Shown: piece after piece, positions 26,403-34,231 of the stretch
Numbering within the stretch: the first letter of the stretch is position 1
How the letters are laid out: each line of letters begins with the position of its first letter
Source: Methylobacter tundripaludum SV96
GTDB taxonomy: Bacteria > Pseudomonadota > Gammaproteobacteria > Methylococcales > Methylomonadaceae
Assembly (NCBI RefSeq): GCF_000190755.2
Contig: NZ_JH109153.1
Span: forward strand, 1,115,872 to 1,179,871
Direction: 5' to 3'
Length of the DNA stretch: 64,000 nucleotides
Position numbers and translations under genes: made by a program
The notes under the pieces: generated by a model
Seen by the model: the letters and a program-made list of their open reading frames with translations, nothing else
Database searches by the model: none
Told to the model about the DNA's origin: nothing

Positions 26403-27833
26403 ATGGATACCCGTCAATTCATACAACGCGACGAAACCTGCTGGGAAATAAAACCTTACGGGAACATGCGCGTTCCGGCGATTATTTATGCCGACGCACA
26501 ATTGCTGGAGGATATGGACCAGAAAGTTTACGACCAACTCACCAATGTCGCGACCTTGCCGGGTATTGTTGAGGCCGCCTATGCGATGCCTGACGCGCAC
26601 TGGGGTTACGGTTTTCCGATCGGCGGCGTCGCCGCTTTCGATCCTGAACAAGGCGGAGTGGTCTCGGCAGGCGGCGTCGGTTTCGATATTTCCTGCGGCG
26701 TCCGCACTTTGCATACCGGCCTTAATATCGCCGAGTTGCAGCCGCACAAACAGGCGCTGGCCGATGCGTTATGCCGCACCGTTCCAGCCGGTGTCGGCAG
26801 CCGGGGCAAGATACACTTGAATCATGATCGCATGCACGGCATGTTAACAGGCGGCGCAAAATGGGCGCTCGAACAGGGTTATGGCGAAGCGCAGGATCTG
26901 GATCGCATTGAAGAACACGGCTGCATGGCCGGTGCTGAAGCACACTATGTTTCTCCCCGAGCCAGGGAACGGCAAAAAGATGAAATGGGCACTCTGGGTT
27001 CCGGCAATCATTATCTGGAAGTGCAGCGGGTCGCGGAGATTTTCGACCCGGTTGTCGCCAAGATCTTCGGCTTGCATATCGATGATGTGGTTATCACTAT
27101 TCATTGCGGCTCCCGAGGTCTGGGCCACCAGATCGGCACCGAATTCCTGAAAGAAATGGCGATGTCGGCGGCCCAGTACCGGATCGTGTTGCCGGACCGC
27201 GAACTGGCCTGTGCGCCGTTAAACTCACCGTTAGGAAAAAAATACCTGGGCGCAATGCGGGCGGGCATCAACTGCGCACTGGCCAATCGCCAGATTATCA
27301 CTCATTTGACCCGTCAGGCTGTCGCGACGGTGTTTCCCGGCATCCATCTCGGCCTGCTCTACGATGTCTCGCACAACACCTGCAAGCTGGAACATCACAT
27401 GATTGACGGGCAAAAGAAAGCCCTGTACGTACACCGGAAAGGCGCAACCCGCGCTTTTGGCCCCGGTCATCCCGATTTGCCGGACGTATTCAAAAAGACC
27501 GGCCAGCCGGTGCTGATCGGCGGTTCCATGGGTACCAGTTCTTATGTGCTGTGCGGCACCCAAGAGAGCGAACAGCGAGCATTCAGCTCGGCCTGTCATG
27601 GCGCAGGGCGGGCGATGAGTCGCACCCAAGCCAGCAAGCAATGGCAAGGCAGAACGCTGGTCGAAGAACTGGCCGAGCGAGGCATCATTATCCGCAGCCC
27701 ATCGATGCGCGGTGTCGCCGAAGAAGCGCCCTCGGCTTATAAAGATGTCAGTGCGGTGGTGGATATTGCCGACCGGGCCGGATTAGCTCGAAAAGTCGCC
27801 AAACTGGAGCCGGTGATTTGTGTCAAAGGCTAA
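26403..27833 (+). CDS. rtcB: RtcB family RNA-splicing/repair ligase
   Basis: A 476-residue RtcB protein that joins RNA 2',3'-cyclic phosphate or 3'-phosphate ends to 5'-OH ends using GTP and Mn. Metal and nucleotide motifs are visible: AMPDAHWGYGFPIGGVAAFD, VGFDISCGVRTLHT (Cys ligand), LGSGNHYLEVQ, IHCGSRGLGHQIG (His ligands), YDVSHNTCKLEHH, GSMGTSSYVLCG (with the guanylate site further on: ACHGAGRAMSR). ATG at 26403 follows AGGAGA. An upstream in-frame start at 26208 would read through repeats and is rejected. No RtcR regulator is in view, unlike enterobacterial rtcBA. Confidence 0.95.
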   Translation: MDTRQFIQRDETCWEIKPYGNMRVPAIIYADAQLLEDMDQKVYDQLTNVATLPGIVEAAYAMPDAHWGYGFPIGGVAAFDPEQGGVVSAGGVGFDISCGVRTLHTGLNIAELQPHKQALADALCRTVPAGVGSRGKIHLNHDRMHGMLTGGAKWALEQGYGEAQDLDRIEEHGCMAGAEAHYVSPRARERQKDEMGTLGSGNHYLEVQRVAEIFDPVVAKIFGLHIDDVVITIHCGSRGLGHQIGTEFLKEMAMSAAQYRIVLPDRELACAPLNSPLGKKYLGAMRAGINCALANRQIITHLTRQAVATVFPGIHLGLLYDVSHNTCKLEHHMIDGQKKALYVHRKGATRAFGPGHPDLPDVFKKTGQPVLIGGSMGTSSYVLCGTQESEQRAFSSACHGAGRAMSRTQASKQWQGRTLVEELAERGIIIRSPSMRGVAEEAPSAYKDVSAVVDIADRAGLARKVAKLEPVICVKG

Positions 27834-28007
27834 AGGCTCAAGACGAAAGATTAAAGCAGTACCCAGCTTTAAGCGCATAAGCACCTACGCAGCTCGTCAT
27901 CCCGGCAGGGATTGCCGGGATCCAGTAGCCATGGATGGCAAACTTCGAGCTATCCATGAGCATAGACAGCGGCATCCCCTGTCTGAATCCGGGCTGAGTA
28001 TAAGCCA

Positions 28008-28733
28008 GTGATTTCCATCGGTACCAGCGGCTGGAGCTACCAACACTGGCAAGACCGTTTTTACAGCGGCGTCGCCCAAAAAAACTGGCTTAAATTCTAC
28101 GCAGAACGCTTTTCTGCGGTGGAAGTTAACGGCACTTTTTATCGCCTGCAAAGCCCCGCCACTTTTAAAAAATGGTTTGACGAAACCCCGCCAACATTCA
28201 AGTTCGTAATCAAAGCCAATCGCTACTTAACGCATAACAAAAAACTGCTTGATCCCAAGCCGTCGGTACTAATCGAGAAAACCCATGCCGAAGCGCTGGG
28301 CGAAAAACTAGCCGTAGTGTTATGGCAGCTGCCCGGCCTGTTAAAAAAGGATTTGTCCCGGCTGCAAGGCTTTATCGACGCCCTGCAACAATGGCCTGAA
28401 ACGCGCCACAGCATAGAATTCCGGCACCCATCCTGGTTCGATGATGAAACAGCGGATTGCCTGGCTCAAGCCAATATTGCCGTTTGCCTGTCGGACGCCG
28501 AAGCATGGCCGATGTGGGATCGCGTCACCTCAAACCTGGTTTATATCCGCCTGCATGGACACGCATGGACTTACACCTCATCCTACAGCAAACCTGAACT
28601 GGCCTATTGGGCCGAGCGCATCGCCCAATGGAATAAACAGGGTAAGGACGTGCATGTTTATTTCGACAATGACGCCGAATGCGCCGCGCCTTTTAATGCC
28701 TTGGCTTTGCGGGCGTTGGTGGACGCTTCATAG
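28008..28733 (+). CDS. DUF72 domain-containing protein (YecE-like)
   Basis: A 241-residue TIM-barrel-like DUF72 protein. Landmarks: IGTSGWSYQHWQDRFY at the start, EVNGTFYRLQSPATFKKW, FKFVIKANRYLTHNKKL, the middle HSIEFRHPSWFDDE and the end VHVYFDNDAECAAPFNALAL. The function is not known; the family is related in fold to endonuclease IV/xylose-isomerase-like barrels. Start is GTG at 28008. It follows rtcB by 174 bp, which includes part of a genome repeat (gtcatcccggcagggattgc), so a common transcript is uncertain. Half a family C repeat lies just beyond its stop. Confidence 0.9.
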   Translation: MISIGTSGWSYQHWQDRFYSGVAQKNWLKFYAERFSAVEVNGTFYRLQSPATFKKWFDETPPTFKFVIKANRYLTHNKKLLDPKPSVLIEKTHAEALGEKLAVVLWQLPGLLKKDLSRLQGFIDALQQWPETRHSIEFRHPSWFDDETADCLAQANIAVCLSDAEAWPMWDRVTSNLVYIRLHGHAWTYTSSYSKPELAYWAERIAQWNKQGKDVHVYFDNDAECAAPFNALALRALVDAS

Positions 28734-28808
28734 ATCAGCAGGCTAGCCAGACAAGTTTTGTCGATCATTCGTAGGGCGTGCTGCGCGCGCCTTAGCCCTA
28801 TCCGATTT

Positions 28809-29306
28809 TCATGAACAAAAAACCGCAGCAGGCAGCAATAGACGATCAGGTTTACCCGAAAGTTCAATAAATCCGAAATGTCGATAAAATGCAGCGGCTG
28901 AATCATCCTTCGCATCAACGATGATACCAACCACCGCTAAAGTATCTCTTGCCCGTCTTACCTTTTGGCAAGCATCGGCCAACAAAATTGAACCCAGCCC
29001 TTTGCCTTGAAAGGCTTGATCGACAGCTAAACGACCTATTAAAGCCACCGGCACAGGGTATCGCGGCAGTTTATGCGCCAGTTTTTCGGGTAAATCAGAG
29101 CAATTGACACTGCCTGCACTTAACGTGAAAAACCCGGCCAAGCAGCCTGAATCATCCGCAGGCGTAGCAACAAAGACTCTTGCAAGATCACGCTTTACAT
29201 CCTGTGAAGCATAGCGACGAATATAATCATCAAGTGCGGATTGTCCGCAACTAAACGACTTTGTATCGATCTTGCCATCGTGAGCCCGGATTATATAGGC
29301 CGTCAA
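28809..29306 (-). CDS. GNAT-type toxin of a TacT-like toxin-antitoxin system
   Basis: A 165-residue GNAT acetyltransferase. The sequence IDTKSFSCGQSALDDYIRRYASQD, the acetyl-CoA site RLAVDQAFQGKGLGSILL and the end AAAFYRHFGFIEL are those of the TacT/AtaT toxin group, which acetylates aminoacyl-tRNA and stops translation. A DUF1778 antitoxin gene lies just upstream with a 4-base overlap, the normal order for these pairs. It lies next to the integron cassette array; such pairs are common in integrons as stabilisers. The match to one substrate tRNA cannot be told. Confidence 0.9.
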   Translation of the reverse strand: MTAYIIRAHDGKIDTKSFSCGQSALDDYIRRYASQDVKRDLARVFVATPADDSGCLAGFFTLSAGSVNCSDLPEKLAHKLPRYPVPVALIGRLAVDQAFQGKGLGSILLADACQKVRRARDTLAVVGIIVDAKDDSAAAFYRHFGFIELSGKPDRLLLPAAVFCS

Positions 29307-29584
29307 CGCTCAACCTGATCACTATGGCGATCGAATGCGCGGCTTAAAGCCGCATTGGCTTGTGCAGGTTTATCGAGAGCGGCAAGAAAAGCTTCAAAAT
29401 CTGCCGGATCTAAAGTGATCGATTCATGCGCCTGAATCACTTGTTCCGCTGAAGCCAAAGCATGAGAAAGTATAAATTCTGAAACGCTGACATGCGCATA
29501 GGCGGCAGCCTTATTAAGCATTTGTCTGGCGTGATTATCGCATCGTATGTTGAGACGATTTTCTTTTACGGTTGTTGCACTCAT
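29303..29584 (-). CDS. DUF1778 antitoxin (TacA-like, ribbon-helix-helix)
   Basis: A 93-residue antitoxin. The N-terminal NRLNIRCDNHARQMLNKAA with VSVSEFILSHALASAEQVI is the ribbon-helix-helix DUF1778 domain. The C-terminal stretch (DPADFEAFLAALDKPAQANA) is the usual toxin-binding segment. It would repress its own operon with the toxin. I take the ATG at 29584 (MSATTVKENRL) rather than the in-frame codon at 29653, because the former starts the conserved domain. An inverted repeat sits right upstream. Confidence 0.9.
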   Translation of the reverse strand: MSATTVKENRLNIRCDNHARQMLNKAAAYAHVSVSEFILSHALASAEQVIQAHESITLDPADFEAFLAALDKPAQANAALSRAFDRHSDQVER

Positions 29585-29592
29585 TGGGAATC

Positions 29593-29609
29593 TCCTAAAC
29601 CAATTAGGA
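29593..29609. promoter_or_regulatory. Candidate operator of the toxin-antitoxin pair
   Basis: Perfect short inverted repeat tcctaa-accaa-ttagga, 8 bp upstream of the antitoxin start. Ribbon-helix-helix antitoxins bind such palindromes to control their own genes. The very short distance suggests it overlaps the ribosome site. Confidence 0.4.
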
Positions 29610-29681
29610 TTAATTGTGCGCCGTTTGTACGGACATTGCAATATCCATATCAAGTAGTCTCGAATATTTTCCCGTTAAGCA

Positions 29682-29782
29682 CTGTAGGACGGATTCGCCG
29701 CCAGGCAATCCGCCACAACTTCGACAGATTGTTATCGGCGTTGCGTGAGTATGGCGGTTTGCTGGCGCGAAACCGCCTTACA
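29682..29782. repeat. Dispersed repeat family F, copy 1 (two hairpins)
   Basis: About 100 bp carrying two hairpins: ggattcgccgccaggcaatcc and ggcggtttgctggcgcgaaa-ccgcc. A copy with about 85% identity is at 30440-30541. This one abuts the truncated attC at 29789, so its insertion or recombination may have removed the other half of that site. Confidence 0.8.
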
Positions 29783-29788
29783 GATTTA

Positions 29789-29820
29789 TAACCGCGCTCC
29801 GGTTGAGTGCCATGTTAGGC
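29789..29820 (-). repeat. attC 1, truncated
   Basis: Only the R''/L'' half remains (accgcgctccggttgagtgc, then catgttaggc). It matches the corresponding part of the site at 30714-30803. The other half is missing, replaced by repeat family F. Confidence 0.75.
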
Positions 29821-29882
29821 ATTTAATTTTACTCTGACCCCAGTTATTTCTCTGACCCCAGTTATTTCAGCCTATGGCCCGT

Positions 29883-30272
29883 TTAGTTGACCAGTGTATG
29901 GCCGCGCTGACGCATACAGGTTTTGAATGATCGTTTAAAGTCTTCGTTGGCTTCATAACCTTTCCACACGCCAGCGGGAATGGCCAAAATAGCACCACCC
30001 GCGGCACCTGTGGCAGCACTGCCCGCTATAGCGCCAACAGCTGCGCCGCCAGCTGCACCCGTAACAGCACCAACACCTGCACCCATACCGATTTCTTTGG
30101 TGATATCCGATGCTCGATCTGCCAGTGTCTTGCACTCCAGCATGTCGCGCTGAGCGGTTTCCGGATGTTGGTCCATGCGCGGATCGACAATCGGACGCCA
30201 GCCACTCATCGATGCGCACCCTGTGGCTAATACAGAAAGCACCAACAGTGTTAATAAACTATTTTTTTTCAT
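29883..30272 (-). CDS. Glycine-zipper lipoprotein (cassette 1)
   Basis: A 129-residue protein with a lipoprotein signal (MKKNSLLTLLVLSVLATGCAS; lipobox ATGC). The mature part has a polar region with one Cys (MLECKTLAD) and then a long glycine zipper (about 75-115, GAVTGAAGGAAVGAIAGSAAT), seen in outer-membrane-associated proteins such as SlyB/OmpA-linked families. The end carries FKTCMRQRGHTLVN, a frequent terminal motif of this group. The start at 30272 is chosen because it begins the signal peptide, while the frame opens 7 codons earlier. The lipoprotein should face the periplasm. The role is unknown. Confidence 0.8.
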   Translation of the reverse strand: MKKNSLLTLLVLSVLATGCASMSGWRPIVDPRMDQHPETAQRDMLECKTLADRASDITKEIGMGAGVGAVTGAAGGAAVGAIAGSAATGAAGGAILAIPAGVWKGYEANEDFKRSFKTCMRQRGHTLVN

Positions 30273-30439
30273 TTTTTTTCCCAAAAAAGGCAATCATTTG
30301 AATTAATACAATAAACTTGCTCATAAGCTTTGACCCTGGATACTTGAAGCCAACTGGCTATTTCCTAAGCAATTATGGTTGGCTACGATTATCCCTGTAT
30401 GAAATGAATGGGGGCTTAACAGAGTTTCAGCACGTTGTG

Positions 30440-30620
30440 CTGTATGGCGGATTCGCCGCAGGCAATCCGCCACAATTTCGACTGGTTGTCATCAGCGTTG
30501 TGCGAATGTGGCGGTTTGCTAGCGCGAAACCGCCTTACAGCTTTAAGCTTTGTAGGGTACGCTGTGCGTACCTTTATTTTTTGTGGTGATTGAAGTAATG
30601 GTACGCACAGCGTACCCTAC
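30440..30620. repeat. Repeat families F (copy 2) and D (copy 2) in a 514-bp gap
   Basis: Family F at 30440-30541 is followed directly by the family D palindrome at 30552-30620 (arms gtagggtacgctgtgcgtacc and its complement). Both are inside cassette 1, between its lipoprotein gene and the next attC. No further gene is seen in 30294-30807. Confidence 0.85.
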
Positions 30621-30713
30621 CGGGCTTCTGAATCAATAGGTGGGCTCCCAACAATTTGTTGCTCATTATTAACGTCACTCACTTTGCACTTCCCCTTCCA
30701 TAATTAAAAATGG

Positions 30714-30803
30714 CTCTAACGTAAAGCTAACCGGGCGCGGCCCGGAAGGCTGAAAAAATAAAACCGCATTGTAACCGCGCTCCGGTTGAGCGCCATGTTA
30801 TGC
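30714..30803 (-). repeat. attC 2
   Basis: About 90 bp, from gctctaacgtaaagctaacc to gagcgccatgttatgc. The arms pair imperfectly to give the folded attC hairpin. It is very similar to attC 5 and attC 10. Confidence 0.9.
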
Positions 30804-30807
30804 GATT

Positions 30808-31368
30808 TCATAAGTTACTGGCCTCTGTCCATAGCCGCTCTTTGCCTACCAGACTATACCAACCCTCAAATTGAGAGCGGTACTGCTCAAAAGGCTCGGA
30901 TAGCTTTTGGCGGGGATCTTCGCTGAGAGAGTACGCCATACCCTCCATAAACCATTTGGGTTCACGCCACGCTTGTATCATGCCAAGTTTCTCATTCTGA
31001 AGGTGGTGAATCATTTCATGGCGAACATAGTACGGTTTCCATGCGCGAGGGCTGATGACAATACCAAATGTGCCTACATTCACGCCCGCACGTTGCCCCA
31101 TTTCAAAGAATTGAGAACAGGTGTCAGAACTGCAGAAAATGACGCGGGGTTTATTCTCAATCGATCCAACAGATAAATCGACAAAATGCAAAGCCTCATC
31201 GTACAGCTTGGCAGCTTCCTGATATCGGGACACATCATCTGTACACAATGTGTCATTGATGCAGGAAACCCCAGTCAGTTCAAGTGCAACCACTCGAACA
31301 GGCTTAAAGAATGCCCAGGCAGCGACAGGAGCGCAAAATATGCCGACAAGCAATAGACGTTTCAACAT
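30808..31368 (-). CDS. Exported gluzincin-like metalloprotease-type protein (cassette 2)
   Basis: A 186-residue protein with a signal peptide (about 1-20, MLKRLLLVGIFCAPVAAWAF). A zinc-protease motif HEMIHH (His117, Glu118, His121) is followed by Glu142 in WFMEGMAYSLSE, the typical third ligand of the MA-clan minimal gluzincins. Four cysteines (36, 42, 79, 84) could form disulfides. The protein would act in the periplasm or outside. Peptidase activity is inferred from the motif only. It fills its cassette almost completely: 4 bp after attC 2, 16 bp before attC 3. Confidence 0.8.
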   Translation of the reverse strand: MLKRLLLVGIFCAPVAAWAFFKPVRVVALELTGVSCINDTLCTDDVSRYQEAAKLYDEALHFVDLSVGSIENKPRVIFCSSDTCSQFFEMGQRAGVNVGTFGIVISPRAWKPYYVRHEMIHHLQNEKLGMIQAWREPKWFMEGMAYSLSEDPRQKLSEPFEQYRSQFEGWYSLVGKERLWTEASNL

Positions 31369-31384
31369 ACGAACCTCCTAAGAT

Positions 31385-31453
31385 GCATAACGTTAAGTTG
31401 AGGGGCTGACGCGGGCTGCTTCGCGGCAGTCCCGCTCGAACGTTAGGTTAGGC
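31385..31453 (-). repeat. attC 3
   Basis: About 69 bp, from gcataacgttaagttgaggg to cgaacgttaggttaggc. The stop codon of the methyltransferase gene is inside the site. Confidence 0.88.
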
Positions 31454-32230
31454 TCTGGAATCAGAAGGTTTGCGCCCAAGGACAAGCAGCGTGCGCACTG
31501 GAATGCGGAACCCTCCGTCGCTGTCCCGTGTAATTTCGAGTTCCGACAGCCACTCCGGCAAGACGGATGCTAATCGATCTTGAATGGCTTGCAATGCTTC
31601 AGCGCCAGAATCGCCCAGTTCACACCAACGCTTGACCGTCAGGCCGCCGGGAACCTCCCAGCAGCGGTTTTCGCACGCTTCCACTTTCAGCCCATTCGCC
31701 GCGAAAAGCTCCCGCCAGTACATTGCTGTGTAAGAACGTACGTGCGTCGGGTCATGGAGCACTTCGATCTCGTGATTGAGGGCGTCGAGAGTAGGGTTCT
31801 CATCACCTTCCATATCGATAATTGCTACGTAGCCACCCGGCTTCGCCAGGCGGGTCATTTCAGTCATGGCTTTGGGAAGATCGGAGAAATGGTGCGCTGC
31901 CAACCGGCAAACGACTAAATCGAACGACGCAGATGCCAACGGGATCGACTCCGCAAACGCCTCAACTGTTTCGACGGCCACGTCGCGTTCTGCCGCCAGA
32001 CGCTGCACCTGCGCGAGCATGTTCGGCGCTGGATCGACCGCGACGATCCGCGAGGCGATGCCCGCGAACCCAAGACCCGAGTGCCCCGCACCGCAGGCTA
32101 AGTCGCAAACCGAATCGACGCGCGGCAGGAGTGTGTGCAGGCGGTCGAGGGTAGGGCTACCCGTATGAACTTCGCTGCTGGCGTAGCCGCCAGCGATTGC
32201 ATTGAAACGCTTTGAGGAAGATGAGTTCAT
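31448..32230 (-). CDS. Class I SAM-dependent methyltransferase (cassette 3)
   Basis: A 260-residue UbiE/COQ5-like methyltransferase. SAM motif I is SVCDLACGAGHSGLGFAG; post-I is IVAVDPAPNMLAQ; motif II/III is FDLVVCRLAAHHFSDLPKAM and LAKPGGYVAIIDME. The remaining C-terminal portion (WRELFAANGLKVEACENRCWEV) is the variable substrate domain. The substrate is unknown. Similar methyltransferases are frequent single-gene cassettes. The codon use is more GC-rich than the adjacent cassette 4. Confidence 0.88.
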   Translation of the reverse strand: MNSSSSKRFNAIAGGYASSEVHTGSPTLDRLHTLLPRVDSVCDLACGAGHSGLGFAGIASRIVAVDPAPNMLAQVQRLAAERDVAVETVEAFAESIPLASASFDLVVCRLAAHHFSDLPKAMTEMTRLAKPGGYVAIIDMEGDENPTLDALNHEIEVLHDPTHVRSYTAMYWRELFAANGLKVEACENRCWEVPGGLTVKRWCELGDSGAEALQAIQDRLASVLPEWLSELEITRDSDGGFRIPVRTLLVLGRKPSDSRA

Positions 32231-32248
32231 ATTCTATTTTCTCTTGTG

Positions 32249-32313
32249 GCCTAACGTAAAGCTAAGCGGGCTGTGCGCTTTTTGCGCAGTTCCGCTTGAG
32301 CGTTGAGTTAGAC
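32249..32313 (-). repeat. attC 4
   Basis: About 65 bp, gcctaacgtaaagctaagcg to cttgagcgttgagttagac, with the short stem cgctttttgcgca in the centre. Confidence 0.88.
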
Positions 32314-32341
32314 GGGGTTGTAATTTGTTGAGGTTCGTACC

Positions 32342-32878
32342 TCACCCTAACATACCGCGCTTTTTTATCGGTAAATATGAATTGAAAAAATATATGACAC
32401 CTTCTCCATATTTAATATCTCTATACTTAATTTGCTGCTCTTCTATATAAGGATATAATGTACCAACAATATCATACGCATACTTCCCGAAAAAAGTTAC
32501 TGCGACTTCATTGCTGCACAATTTTGAAGTGGCGCATATATATAATCCATCATAAAAATCTAAAATATTATTTAAATGGTGTTTATATGTATTATTTATT
32601 GTTTTAGATAAAAATTTATTATAGTTACCGTATCCATCTTTATTTAAAAGATAAACTTTTTTATCTATTTTTTCAAAAAGTTGTTCAATATATTGTTTTG
32701 ATTTTGTGTTTTGTTCATTATCAAATTTATCAACAAATACCAAAGTCTCCTTTACTCGTTCAGCATTAATGTTGCTATTGTATTGGAATAATGCATATCC
32801 AGCACCAATAAAGGTTCCTAATATAGTCAACCATGCAATTAACAACTCCGACCATTTTTTCAAATTATCTATATTCAT
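32342..32878 (-). CDS. Hypothetical membrane-anchored protein (cassette 4, gene 2)
   Basis: A 178-residue protein of unknown family. One transmembrane helix near the start (about 10-30, LLIAWLTILGTFIGAGYALFQY) is followed by a charged helical cytoplasmic or periplasmic domain rich in Asn, Lys and Tyr. The coding region is strongly AT-rich, unlike the chromosome around it, which marks recent transfer. The ATG at 32878 overlaps the stop of the preceding gene (ATGA), so the two are coupled; the upstream frame to 32929 lies inside that gene. Confidence 0.72.
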   Translation of the reverse strand: MNIDNLKKWSELLIAWLTILGTFIGAGYALFQYNSNINAERVKETLVFVDKFDNEQNTKSKQYIEQLFEKIDKKVYLLNKDGYGNYNKFLSKTINNTYKHHLNNILDFYDGLYICATSKLCSNEVAVTFFGKYAYDIVGTLYPYIEEQQIKYRDIKYGEGVIYFFNSYLPIKKRGMLG

Positions 32879-33177
32879 TGTGCTACAACACTGCCAATTG
32901 TATTTTTTGTTTTTATACCTGAGCACCAATCTGGCGGTGGATTATAATTGCATAGATTAACCCTAAGATTTAAATTATTAGGTTCATTTTTACCGCTAAC
33001 ACCTCCAATATTGAGACTAGTTTTATTCTTGTCGCCTATGGCAGCATTTGTCACTGCACCATTGACAGTGGTTTTTGATTCTATATTTTTAATTTCAACC
33101 CCTTCTGCAAAACTATCTGAAAAGTTAATAATCAATAAGAAACAATAAAGATAAAATTTAGTTTTATTAATATTCAT
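32875..33177 (-). CDS. Hypothetical small secreted protein (cassette 4, gene 1)
   Basis: A 100-residue protein with a signal peptide (about 4-22, KTKFYLYCFLLIINFSDSFA). The mature part is Asn/Thr-rich with NGAVTNAAIGDKNKTSLNIG, resembling short curlin-like or repeat-stabilised segments, and ends with a Cys pair (LCNYNPPPDWCSGIK). AT-rich like its partner, with which it overlaps in ATGA. The export signal and coupling to a membrane protein suggest the two act together at the envelope. I do not recognise the family. Confidence 0.68.
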   Translation of the reverse strand: MNINKTKFYLYCFLLIINFSDSFAEGVEIKNIESKTTVNGAVTNAAIGDKNKTSLNIGGVSGKNEPNNLNLRVNLCNYNPPPDWCSGIKTKNTIGSVVAQ

Positions 33178-33248
33178 TTTTCTCCTCGTTGCAGACCTGG
33201 CGCCATCGAATCAACAATCAATGAGGGAGCAGACTCCAATGATTGAAC

Positions 33249-33338
33249 GTCTAACGTAGAGCTAACCGGGCGCGGCACGGAAAGCTGAAAAAATAAAACC
33301 GTAGTATAACCGCGCTCCGGTTGAGCGCCGGGTTAGGC
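33249..33338 (-). repeat. attC 5
   Basis: About 90 bp, gtctaacgtagagctaaccg to gagcgccgggttaggc. Nearly identical to attC 10 at 36006-36095; each is the site next to one of the two related cassettes without a clear gene. Confidence 0.92.
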
Positions 33339-33592
33339 CGACAAGCAGAACTACCGCAGCCCAAACCGAGACCAACCCAAAAGCTTAAAAATTATGCCGA
33401 TAACCGATAAAAACACCGACTTTGCGGCTTGCATCATGTGCGGCAAACCAACCGGGATAAAAGCATAACAGCCCCGGTCCGCGCATGACGCAAACGCATG
33501 AAACTACGCAGCCCGAACCGCTCATACGAACGCCATTGCAAACACCAGCGACCTTCAAATAAGCAACCATTACAAAACATCAAACTAAAAGC
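33339..33592. other. Cassette 5: no convincing gene; related to cassette 10
   Basis: 254 bp. It shares blocks with 36096-36339, such as cgcatgacgcaaacgcat and a gcggcttgcatcatgtgcgg-like block, but the shared blocks fall in different reading frames in the two copies. A 61-codon frame (33385-33570, minus) is present but not matched by a comparable frame in the relative, so a protein is doubtful. It may carry RNA or be a decaying gene. Confidence 0.65.
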
Positions 33593-33656
33593 GCCTAACG
33601 TTAAATTGAGGGGCAGGCCGCTTCTGGCCTGACCCTCTCGAATGCAGGGTTAGAGC
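33593..33656 (-). repeat. attC 6
   Basis: About 64 bp, gcctaacgttaaattgaggg to gaatgcagggttagagc, with a strong central stem (gggcaggcc / ggcctgaccc). Confidence 0.87.
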
Positions 33657-34089
33657 GCATACTCAAAGCACTACGAATGAATGCTTGCCATATTTCGTTT
33701 GGCACCCAAACCTCCTGCATTGGATGGACTGAAGCTTCCTCACTCTCTGTCATGCACAACCTCCGATAGAGATAGATGAAAGCAGACACTCGCATATTCT
33801 TTGCACAATGTACCCAGATTTTACGACCCTCGAAGGCCTTGAGCGTGCCGAAGAACTGCACTAATTGATGAAGCTCAGGTCGTTCCCATTCCACAGGAAT
33901 ATGAATGTAGGCAATTCCTTGCCGTGTAATGAACTCAGCCTCACCGGGCAAGGCGTTTGATGCCGTTGGAAGAGCCAGGTTGATAACCGCCTCGATTCCG
34001 AGCGCAGGCAGGCACGAAATATCCTTCTCAGACAGTTGGCCGGAAGTCCAAAGCCAGTCAAATACTTGATGAGTGTTTTCAGCGTCCAT
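33601..34089 (-). CDS. Dual-specificity/tyrosine phosphatase-like protein (cassette 6)
   Basis: A 162-residue protein of the cysteine phosphatase-like fold. The order WTSGQLSEKDISCLPALGI, VINLALPT, YIHIPVEWERPEL and IWVHCAKNMRVSAFIYLYRR is that of the DUF442/DSP-like group. The P-loop reads His94-Cys95-A-K-N-M-Arg100, with four residues between Cys and Arg instead of five, as in some DSP-like families. Activity as phosphatase or sulfur-transfer enzyme is therefore uncertain. The 3' end runs into attC 6. Such genes are known in cassette arrays and plasmids. Confidence 0.78.
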   Translation of the reverse strand: MDAENTHQVFDWLWTSGQLSEKDISCLPALGIEAVINLALPTASNALPGEAEFITRQGIAYIHIPVEWERPELHQLVQFFGTLKAFEGRKIWVHCAKNMRVSAFIYLYRRLCMTESEEASVHPMQEVWVPNEIWQAFIRSALSMRSNPAFERVRPEAACPSI

Positions 34090-34097
34090 GCGTATGC

Positions 34098-34186
34098 GCT
34101 CTAACGTAAAGCTAACCGGCGCTGCGCGGCTTTATCGCGCAAGCGTCCAGCGACCAAAGGGAGCGAGGTTGAGCGCCGGGTTGGGC
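34098..34186 (-). repeat. attC 7
   Basis: About 89 bp, gctctaacgtaaagctaacc to gagcgccgggttgggc. Confidence 0.87.
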
Positions 34187-34231
34187 CAGTGCTGCGGTTG
34201 CGGATATCGTTGTGCAAAAGAAAGTGCATAG

